The notes under the pieces were generated by a model. That model saw only the letters and a program-made list of their open reading frames with translations. It did no database searches and was not told the origin of the DNA. Source: Takakia lepidozioides (Eukaryota > Streptophyta > Takakiopsida > Takakiales > Takakiaceae). From it: a stretch of DNA of 64,000 nt. The DNA is taken from contig CM060731.1 in assembly GCA_030704615.1 (NCBI GenBank), forward strand, positions 70,226,756-70,290,755, given 5' to 3'. The translations under genes were made by a program, and so were the position numbers. Of the stretch, positions 25,041 through 33,838 are shown one piece after another (positions within the stretch are counted from its first letter, which is position 1; the number at the start of each line of letters is the position of its first letter).

Positions 25041-25710
25041 GGCCACCCAAACTTGGGGGGCTTATTCAGCTTCGATGGAAGAAATAGCAACCACCGTTTG
25101 CTCATCCAACTCCCTGGTACGGAGCTTAAAAGAAACACATCCAAAAGTTGATTTGCGGATATCCACATCACCGCCCCAATCGGCGCCGGCAAAACTATGA
25201 CAAGCCATGGATTGGAGAAGTGGAAAATTGAAAGTCAAACTCCCTTGATAAAATAGGCCATGATCAGAGGTACTCTTGCGATATTGAAATCGCTGTTTGA
25301 CGGCAGACCAATGAGCAACGGCAGATAGCAACGGGCAGGATTTGACAAATATTGTAATACCACTCCCACGGCATAAGCAATGTCGGGGTGGGTACCAACC
25401 ATCACGTATTTCAAGCTGCTCAAGCTGCCAACGCTTTGACTGATAGGGAATAGCAAGCATTTTGTGCCCATTTTCTTCTATACGTGGAGATTGTTCTTTG
25501 GTTTGTTTGAAGTCTGATGCAATTGGAGTACCAAGAGGTTTACACTGTTCCCAAATCTTTTTAGTATTTCATTAATATATTTAGATTGTGTTAACGTGAC
25601 ATTACGTAATTATCGATTTTTCTTAATATGAATCTTGAGGCAATACTTGAAAGTTGATCTCACCCATTTCGGTCATATAAAACTCCGCACATAGTAAGGC
25701 TTTGGTTTGG
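25041..25710 (-). pseudogene. Ty1/copia polyprotein: end of RT plus RNase H, frameshifted
   Basis: Minus-strand remains in order: FYMTEMGEINF, TLTQSKYINEIL, CKPLGTPIAS, PYQS-VGSL, YVMVGTHPDIAYAVGVV, LSNPA, TSDHGL-YQG, GADWGGDVDIRKST-G, VVAISSIEAE. These are the standard motifs between the copia RT and the end of RNase H. Several frameshifts separate them, and the domain stops right after SSIEAE against the LTR-side sequence. The missing start of the RT is at 26804-27190, on the other side of an inserted element. Confidence 0.82.
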
Positions 25711-25792
25711 GGTAGTTGTAGGATATGGTGTCTCACTTTTTTACAGATGGTGACGTTCATGGAAGTCCATTGCATATTTTTTCAGTTTGATT

Positions 25793-25795
<3 letters not shown>

Positions 25796-25830
<35 letters not shown>
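25796..25830. repeat. (AT)n microsatellite
   Basis: About 17 uninterrupted TA units inside the TIR-like element. Confidence 0.95.
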
Positions 25831-25834
<4 letters not shown>

Positions 25835-26365
25835 ATAGTATATTTAACATCCTTAGTAAAGGGTCTAACCCAGATACTATAGATATTATTTATTATAAAT
25901 TTTAATATTTAATTGAAAAAAACTCTTAGGAGTCAAATCTTAGAGCGTATGACCATTTGTCCATATATTACCTGGGCATCCTAGATTATATGTTTGTATA
26001 TTTATTAGTAAAATATGATACCCAAAAACCCAAAAGACAATATGCTATGGACTAATGAAAAACACATGTTTTTTGGTGTATAAAAAAATCCATAGCTTGG
26101 TAAAAATTTGATAGATTTCCAAACTACTTTCACCTATTGAAACATTGCACAATTTCTATACATGACTTTTTGTCCTTATCACAATTGGTTACATTTACAT
26201 ATAATTTTTAGAGCCCATAGCACAAAAAAACAGTGTTTTGAGATTCAAAAGTCCATAGCATTCTTAAAAAACTGGGCCAGCCATCATCATCATTTGAAAT
26301 ATTATTTGGGCCATAAAGATATGATAATTTTTTTTAAACAAATCCGCAGATTGAACCAAGTTTTG

Positions 26366-26450
26366 GCGGATACGATGGAATTGCTAGACATGCCAGGTTT
26401 AGGTTCTAGTGACCATGATGTTCGTGGGGGTTTGAGTCCCTCTATCCGTA
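26366..26450 (+). tRNA. tRNA-Leu(UAG)-like sequence, organelle type, probably a pseudogene
   Basis: Cloverleaf of 85 nt. The acceptor GCGGATA pairs with TATCCGT, leaving discriminator A. The D stem is ATG/CAT around GAATTGCTAGA. The anticodon stem is CCAGG/TCTAG with one C-A mismatch, and the loop TTTAGGT gives anticodon TAG. The variable arm is long (class II). The T stem GGGGG/CCCTC closes loop TTTGAGT, where the standard loop is TTCGAGT. The form matches bacterial and organellar tRNA-Leu and not nuclear plant tRNA-Leu. I infer a mitochondrial fragment, because the plastid trnL genes I know differ. The anticodon-stem mismatch and T-loop change suggest it is not active. Confidence 0.65.
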
Positions 26451-26803
26451 CAAGTCAGAACTTGGAAGTTGTACAATCACTAGGCCTCGGCAGAGATCCG
26501 CGACCTTCCCTTACTTCGGCCTCTATCCGTTTGGGAAATATAGCCTATATAATTATTTTGTTTTCAGCTAATGCTGCTTTCGGAGATATTACAGGTGCCA
26601 CCAGCCATCGTAGATTTCATCCAATTTGCGAAAAAATTGTTACATTATATAGGTCTTGTAGGCGGTATACACAAACCAATGTCATTTATAATAAATATGA
26701 ACTATTGTAAACAAAGAAAAGATAACATGAAGCACAGTCATTGAAAAACCGCCCAATGACGACAACGTCCATACTGAGACACCATATCCTGCAACTGCCC
26801 TTT

Positions 26804-27190
26804 GGGCGTAACAAACCTTGATTATCATTAGTGACTATAATTGAATCATCTACATAGAGAGCTATGGCCTCACCCTCTTTACATAGACATTGGTATTAGC
26901 ACCAGTGCGTTGAAATTCAGTTTGTAAAAGGTATAAGTCAATCTGGGCATACCATGTAGAAGGACTTTGTTCCAACCCATATATTGTTTTATTAAGTTTG
27001 CATACTAAATTAGCCTTTCTAGGTTGAACAAATTCCTCGGGCTGTCTCATGTAGAGTTATTCATTAACCTCACCATTTACAAATGTTGTCTTAACATCCA
27101 TTTGATGGACGTCGTAATCGTGTTCGGCCGCAAGAGCCAAACGAACTTGAAGTGAATTTAGTTTGACAATGGGACATCCGTACACTTGGT
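26804..27190 (-). pseudogene. Ty1/copia reverse transcriptase fragment with YVDD
   Basis: Minus-strand frame: LNSLQVRLALAAEHDYDVHQ, MDVKTTFVNGEVNE, one stop, MRQPEEFVQPRKANLVCKL, NKTIYGLEQSPSTWYAQID, GANTNVYVK, and, after a shift, ALYVDDSIIV (catalytic YVDD at 26856-26845). This is the first half of a copia RT. Its continuation is at 25710-25041 beyond the inserted element. Confidence 0.85.
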
Positions 27191-27284
27191 GACGGATTTC
27201 AAAGAGCAATGGTCATGTGGATGGCTATATTGTTAGACCAGCCACACCCACAAATCAACCTCAAATCCGTACATTACACGTCCC

Positions 27285-27475
27285 CATCAAACGAGGGATT
27301 TATTCAGCCCGGAAAGACTAATTTATTGTAAACTCAATAAAATAGTATATGGGTTGAATCAAAGTGCATGTGCATAGTATGACAAGATTGACTCCTACCT
27401 TTTACAAACTCCATTTCAATGCAGTGGTGCTGATACCAATGTATATGTAAAGAGGGTGATAGCTTTATAATTTAT
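27285..27475 (+). pseudogene. Second copia RT fragment, opposite orientation
   Basis: The plus strand reads EGFIQPGKTNLL, a stop where Cys is expected, LNKI-YGLNQSA, YDKIDSYLLQTPF, GADTNVYVKRV after small shifts. It is the same protein segment as 27050-26862 on the minus strand, so two related RT pieces face each other across about 240 bases. Confidence 0.75.
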
Positions 27476-27524
27476 AATACACGACTTCGAACTAGGGTCC
27501 AAAGTGACAATAAGTACCGTTACT

Positions 27525-28330
27525 TACTAGCTTATGCACATTTAGGTGGTCATTGTGTGTGGATTAGATTCAGTACCAAGGGTGTTGACAATGTGTGTCA
27601 AGAACTCACAAAAAAGGTGCATTAACTAGTTAATTACATGAACTGCAAAAATTTGGTTTTTTAGCTTCATAATTTATGCATATTTAGGTGGTCAGTGTAT
27701 GTGGGTTGACAATGTCTATCAAGTGTATTAACTAATTAATTACATGAACAATAGAAAATTATTTATGATTATGCAAATTGAGGCACTGGATTACTAGGTT
27801 ACTAAAATTTGTGTGTTGACAATGTCTAGTAAGAACACCGTCACTCATAAGAATACATTTAGGTGTATTAACTAATTAATTGCAGGAACAACAAAAACTT
27901 TGTAGCTTATGCATATTTAGGTGGTCACTCTGTGCGGGTTAGGTTGCTGAAGGTGTTCACAATGTCTATCAATAACACCATGTGTTAATTATATTTCATA
28001 GAGGTCACAACATGAGAGGTTATTATTGGGCATATTTAGTTGGTCACTATGTGCAGGTTTAATAGCAAATTCTCTAAGTGTGACATATTGTATTGATATC
28101 ATTCAAGTCTATCTAGAATGTCATATCACGAATCAAAGTTTAGATTTAAGTGTCAAGGGTTTAGAGTCTAACCTTAAGTGTTAAGGATTAATAGTGAATT
28201 AAGATTTAATCCTAAGTGTTATTTAATTACATAAACAACATGATATTATCATTTTATTAGGTATTAGGTGGTCACTTCGTAGAGGTCGACAACATTGTTA
28301 ATTGTGTGTTGACATATTAATTCTGTCTGT
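27525..28330. repeat. Degenerate tandem repeat, about 120-230 bp spacing
   Basis: A motif of the form TATGCATATTTAGGTGGTCAC..TGTG.GGGTT, then GTTGACAATGTCTATCAA, then GTATTAACTAATTAATTACA, recurs from about 27530, 27676, 27905, 28028 and 28258 with insertions and losses. It is non-coding. Confidence 0.6.
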
Positions 28331-29084
28331 TAAAGAGTTACATACAGAACAACAAGACAATATTTTATTAGACTGAAATTTAAAGTGATCATTTAAAGTG
28401 CTAAGTGTCTGACTTGATGAAATTTCAATTGAATGATCAAACTTGCCAATATTGAGTCTTGACACTTCGACTCGAACTATAACATCAACCATGTTACAAA
28501 TATAATGGTATCTCAATTGTATCATGGATCCCCTTGACAATTAAATTGACTACAACTAATATGTTATCCAATTTATCTAATGATAATTTCTTAAAAGTCT
28601 TACTACAAAATTTCAATCATCAATAAATTTTTAAGCCTTTTGACTTTGTTTCTAAGTTAACAATTAAATATGATTAAATATAATTATTATATTAAATGTT
28701 ATTTATTTGATTAATTCAATTTAATTAAATTTTGTCGTATATATGCAAGTTTTGTCCGGATTTAATTATAATTGTGTTATTTCTTTGCATAGCGACATTG
28801 CTCTTGACCTTTAGATATGAGCATCGACGTTATATCTCTTCCATCGGTTTCATGAAAATTTGGCAAGGAGGCTGCGTACTGAATAGTTGCAGGATGTTGT
28901 ACAATGTGTAGAGAATGGATGTGTGATTAGTACATAGTAGCATAGACAACTGCACGTAAGCTTGGAGAGCTTACAATTAGCAAGCCCCGAAATGCACGGG
29001 AGCCATCCGTCTCCCGGAAATCGTATGTGTGTCCAAATTGTCAGCCTTCATTTTTCAAGCAAATGAGGGCTGAGGTGAGTAAGA
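28331..29084. other. AT-rich spacer, nothing recognised
   Basis: Low-complexity AT-rich DNA with short chance frames. Confidence 0.4.
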
Positions 29085-30640
29085 GCTACTCAGCCTTGGA
29101 GCGACTCAGGGCCGGCAGAGGCGTTCGAGATTCCCAATGACACGAAGCGCCCCAATCCTTGGCGGGCCACTATCCTCGAGTCACGTTTAACCTTCATCTT
29201 TTCGAATAACTGAAGGCTGAGGTGCCTCGGAAGGGGAGTTGGCGGGCGTGGGGGTGCCCATGACTTGGCCAAATGCTCGAGGAGGTAGAACATCCCGAAA
29301 AATGTTTAAGTCAGCCTTGACAATTTTATTCCTCGAGTGGTAGTCTGTTCCCAATAATTGAGAGATCTCAGCCATCCAAATTTGGACGGTGATCCGGAAA
29401 TTATGGACCCTCGACTTAAAGCACGGAAATAAAAACCTGAAAGACAGACCATGCGGCTTGTCTTTTGTTCCCACTTTGCACCAGTACATTGAGGGCAAAG
29501 AACTTGGAGCAACCTTGGAAGCGAGTTTGCTGCGGGGGGCGTCATCCTCGTTTTGTGCTAGGTCCGCCTTCCAATCCAAGTTCGCCTCTCGTTCTTTATT
29601 TTTTTCCTTCCCGTTCTTTTATTCATTTGATCACACCCCTCTGTTATTTTACAGGTGGGGATGGGATGCGACCAAGTGAATGAAAGACAAAGAAGAAGAA
29701 AAAGAGGGACCCTACTGGCCGTTCGTGCGGTGGTGCTTAGTGGGAATCCTTCCGACAAAATCATCGGTAAAGTTTCTAACTCGTTGGCTTGTAGGTTGAA
29801 GCAACAGTTCATCTTCATTACCCAAAGCTCACAAAGATGCTCACTCCCCCCACCTAAGTCAGGGTTCGCCGCTTCAAATACAAGTCACTCACAAATTAAA
29901 ACCAAATCAGTTTCGCACATATCTAATGGACATCATGTGTGAAAACACGTGAGGAGAGTCCTTTGATTGAGTGAGATGAGGTGGTGGCTCCAGTTGAGCA
30001 GCGGGGGCTCGGAGTTACTCCTAGCCTCCTTTTTCCTCGGGCTATTTTTCTCATCCCAATGTCACACTTCTTGAGTCTTCCCCCATTTTCCACTTGATTG
30101 AACCGTGGTGTACGGGTCCTAGGGGGTGCACTCTTCATAAAAAGACCATATCACATGCGTGCATCAGTCAATAAAAAATACCCTTGTATATAGCTTAATT
30201 CATGAATTTATCATATATATATAATTTTATTAAATCCCCTAAAGTATTATATATAGAAATATTTTAATAAATAACAACACCCTGCTGTATGTATTCAAGT
30301 GTTCATTCATAATATATTATTTATGTATAATTTTTAATACAAAATTATGGATAAATTATAGATCATATTTAAAAAATATATAAAATAACTTGTATAACTA
30401 ATAAAAATTAGTGTAAATATATTGCATTGATCAAATTATCAAAAACTTTTTTATCGTTTGGATCAAGCTCATACCTATTAGAGGCTGCATCATATTTTAA
30501 GCAAATTAATGCTATAATACTCAGTCATCATATTGTCCGTCAAATCATATGAGTAAAATAATCCTTATATTCTTTGGTACCAAGCTAAACCTATTTCTAC
30601 ATGGGAAGGTCGATTCAACAAATCAATTGGATCTTTATAC
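29085..30640. other. Unrecognised stretch with unconserved open frames
   Basis: A minus-strand frame at 29187-29579 (130 codons, from MDWKADLAQNEDDAPRSK) and a plus-strand frame at 29655-29942 show no family I recognise. Both have repeat-like composition. 30150-30500 is very AT-rich. Confidence 0.3.
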
Positions 30641-30644
30641 TCAA

Positions 30645-32032
30645 TTCATCAATTATTGACATTTCGACGCATTTTCTGAACTCTACCCAAATACCAAACA
30701 CCTTTGGTTGATGCCTTAGTGGTTTTTGTTGGTCTGCCTCTCCTCTTTACAACTGGGGCTTGGTTGCCGACGGTCTCAACAAAAAAAAAACACAATCAGA
30801 TCATAATCCTAACATTGTTTTTGGATTAATGTGGCTATAATTTTTCTCTTTGCGAAGTGAAATTCCACTTCGAACTCGTGTTAACCTATCTTTGGAAAGA
30901 GTGGGGTCGCTAATTGACCCAACCAAGGTAATTGCCGACGGTCTCAACAATAGCCTTCTCATCTTCTTTATCTCCTTCTTGCTCATCAATAAGTGCATCC
31001 AAGGTATGTCAAAATTCGCTTTGAACAGTAATATCCTCTGTATGCACCTGCAAGGGTCCGAAATATCTTCTATTGCACTTAAAGAATGATCCTACATAGT
31101 TTCAGGTTCGGCATGGGTTTCTCCATCAACTTCCAAACAAAGACCACAAGAACAATATCACCATTCTCTTGCATGCATTTGAAAAGTTGAACTGCTATCT
31201 TCTTTTCGATATTCCATGGCTAATTCCACCATAATATTTTCAATGAGATCGCAGCTATCATACGTCCTCTCATTTTGCAATATGCCTCCAACTTTAAAAA
31301 AATCTCACAAACATCAGATCCGACAATACTCAAAGGAACATGCAAATGGCTGAACTTATCTTTGAAGAGCTCGATGAGGAGAACCACATAATGACATAAA
31401 ACTTGCAAGTCCAAGTATGCCTCCCTGCCGATGAATAAAGCTTTCAAATTATAGAGTCCATGATGATGTATCCATAGCTTCCATAATTTGAAAAAAAATG
31501 GCTGCAGATCGTACCCTTCCACCCAAAGATAGGTGAAGAAAAAGAAAAATATCTACATAGCATTAAACAACATGTAGATATATTTCAGTCTTTTTGGTCC
31601 TCTCCTTGCAATGGTTAGGACTTGATTGCAACTCCTTCAAGCATGCTTGCACCTTGCGAGAAGCTATGCATTGAGGTGCCCCTCAATTTTGCCGGTCTTC
31701 CCTCTTGACATCAACTTCTTAGAGTCCATGTTTATCACTTGAAAACATTTCATAAACCAAAAACACCTGGTTCAAGGTTGCAAGCTCATCACCCAAGACT
31801 AGTTATCGTGAAAGATTGTCCAATGGATTCACCAATTTTTTTCCATTGTGAATGAAGTTTTGGTCGTGTAGCCTATAGATATCTCCACCATTCCCTAATA
31901 CCTTTGCTGACAATAACCAACCGTTCCCAAGGGATGAACATTTCTCCAGCACCATTGTCATAGTCTTTCAACATTAGCTTCCTCCTTCGATTGTCACCAT
32001 CTGAAGCATGACCAATTATTGGTGCAACTATA
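30645..32032 (-). pseudogene. Decayed gene with C-terminal AT-hook, probably transposon-derived
   Basis: Minus-strand coding-like pieces in order: KGIREWWRYL (about 31930), RPKLHSQWKKIGESIGQ, then a 100-codon frame at 31522-31220 (LWKLWIHHHGLYNLKALFIG ... REAYLDLQVLCHYVVLLIEL ... VPLSIVGSDVCEIF). A frameshift into KVGGILQNERTYDSCDLIEN follows. The end is VVKRRGRPTKTTKAST...MRRNVNN with a TGA near 30650. KRRGRPTK is a canonical AT-hook. A GSD-C-E-F...VGG...R-YD block rings of uncharacterised plant transposon proteins, but I cannot name the family. It is clearly broken by stops and shifts. Confidence 0.45.
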
Positions 32033-32758
32033 TGTCGCGGCCCTTTGCCTTGAGGGCAGGGGGTCGGGACACAAGAGGGGCTGCCCCTGTGGTGGGGGCA
32101 GTGGCAGCGATAGGTATGGGGGGCTGAAGCACCCTTGAGTGCCCAAAGCACTCAAGGAGGCGGAGGCGCTCACTAGGTGGAGCCCCGCACACCGGGTTGC
32201 GGTGGGGGTGGCTCCACAAGGGGTGGTGGTAGCTTAGCGGGACTTAGTGGGGGTGGCATAGGACTCACCCTGGGGCGGAGACCTCATGGTGGGAGTCGTG
32301 GGGAGTCTTGGGACTCATCACGGTCCATAGGGGCCGTGGTGGGTGGACCAACACTCACCACAACTCATCACCGGGAGTCGAGGGTGTTCGTGGTGGTTCG
32401 CCATAAAATGGCATGGTTGTTTGTGAAACCCCCGCGGACGGCTACAGAAGTATATATAGGGAGTAGTAACCCCGAGAACGGTGCAAGCCCGTTGGTGACC
32501 AAAAGCTAGTGAGTAAGCGAGCGAGCCGGAAAGCGACCAAAGAGTGGGGAGCTGTTCCGGACTGCCAACTACCAAAGGGAATTCCGCTGGTTCTAAATCG
32601 TTGGAGGGTTCTTTGGGAGATCAGGGGGGGGACCGTTATGTCCCGGTGAGCAGCCGAAGCTCCAAGTTGGCCCGTCGGCCAGGTTGGGAGTTAGGCGCGC
32701 GCATCAAGCGAGTAGCTATGACTTGAGGGGGGGGCTTACCGAAGTGAGGTGCGCGACA
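32033..32758 (+). repeat. 5' LTR of a gypsy-type retrotransposon
   Basis: Starts TGTCGCGGCCC and ends GCGCGACA two bases before a primer-binding site, giving 726 bp with TG...CA termini. A TATA box (TATATATAGG) is at 32451-32460. The G-rich composition contrasts with the surroundings. No matching 3' LTR was found in the window. Confidence 0.7.
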
Positions 32759-32760
32759 CT

Positions 32761-32772
32761 TGGTATCAGAGC
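32761..32772 (+). other. Primer-binding site (tRNA-Met type)
   Basis: TGGTATCAGAGC lies 2 bases after the LTR. It is the standard plant retrotransposon PBS complementary to the 3' end of initiator tRNA-Met. Confidence 0.85.
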
Positions 32773-32813
32773 TTAGAGTTCAGTACGCGATCGTCCTTGG
32801 GATTGGCCTCATC

Positions 32814-33838
32814 ATGGGGTCGGACAAGCCAAAGCGAAAGCGGAACGGCCCAAAAGATGATGATTCTGGTGAGCCCGATGGGGGCGACGTGTCACCGAGG
32901 CGGCCGTTTGAGGAAGCGATGCATGTTTCTGAAAATGAGGCCGCTCAAGAGCGGGAGGAATTTGAGGAGTCGGAGCCTGAGGAATCCTTGAGAGCTCCGA
33001 TTGACCAACAGATGCCTCCCATGCCGGCAGCCTTTTGGGAAGGGTTGTTGGCGCAATTTGGCGGGACGTTGAAAGACGTGTTGAAGGCGGCTAATACCGC
33101 TTCCACTAAGGCAAAGTTTAAGGTGAAGCCGAAGGAATCCGACACCTTCGAGGGCGTCCGAAATCGGAAGGCACTCAACACCTTGCTCTTGGAGCTGGAG
33201 CAGTACTTCCGGGCGGCCAAGTTGAGTGACGAGGATCGGGTGGAAGTGGCTCCCACCTATTTGAGGGGCTATGCTCAACAATGGTGGCAGAAACGCCTTC
33301 ACGACCGAGGTCCAAGCCCGGAAACCTTGAACTGGAGTGGGTTCAAGGAATTGATGAAGAGGCAGTTTGTGCCCCTCAACGCGTCCTGGCTCGCCCTGGA
33401 CAAGATGAGGAATTTGAAGCAAACAGATGACATTCGGGGATATGTCCAGGTTTTCAACGTGCTGTTGCTCGAAGTCGCGGACATAGCAGAACTAGAAATG
33501 GTCTTCAACTTTGTGGCGGGACTGGCCCCATGGGCCAGACGGAAGTTGGAGGAGAAGCCACCTAAGACTTTGAACGAGGCAATTGAGAGGGCTGAATGTT
33601 TCTCGGATGTCCCTAAGGGTGAAAGACAAGGCCGTACGGAGCTGAACCACAAGAAGACCCGGCGGGAAGGTGATTCCTTTCGACCGGAAAAGAAGTGGGA
33701 TAGGCCACGCGGCGACAATGGCACATGGAAATCGAAGGGAGGGCCTTCACAAGTCAAGGCGGCACCCGATGCTTTGAAAGGAAAAGCGGGTGGAGCGGCT
33801 TATGGCGGACAGAAGGCGACCTTTGATGGAGTGTGTTT
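32814..33838 (+). pseudogene. Gypsy Gag, truncated in the zinc knuckle
   Basis: The start ATG is at 32814 (MGSDKPKRKRNG). An acidic leader is followed by the Retrotrans_gag core: FEGVRNRKALNTLLLELEQYF, AQQWWQKRLHDRG, WSGFKELMKRQFVP, LKQTDDIRGYVQVFNVLLLE, FNFVAGLAPWARRKLEEK, and the basic region ending FDGVCFN. In intact relatives this last motif begins the CCHC knuckle (C-F-N-C-G). Here the sequence switches after CFN to unrelated DNA at about 33839. The frame itself is undamaged, so the truncation looks recent. Confidence 0.85.

Larger units (their letters stand above)
25711..26803. mobile_element. TIR-like element inserted in copia, with captured tRNA-Leu
   Basis: The left end (about 25711) reads GGGTAGTTGTAGGATATGGT then GTCTCA. 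The right end on the minus strand (from 26803) reads GGCAGTTGCAGGATATGGTG then TCTCA. These are inverted repeats of about 25 bp with three mismatches or gaps. They split the copia frame between YVDD...NDNQ and QLPQTKALLCAEF. The left 600 bases are shared, inverted, with 61727-62440, so this is a dispersed family. The part from about 26340 to 26700 is absent from that copy and includes an organelle-type tRNA-Leu. No transposase frame is visible, so it is non-autonomous. Confidence 0.6.

Noticed and set aside
26366-26450. Plastid origin of the tRNA-Leu-like sequence
   Set aside because: The acceptor stem and anticodon arm do not match the plastid trnL-UAG, trnL-UAA or trnL-CAA sequences I know; mitochondrial origin fits better but is unproven.
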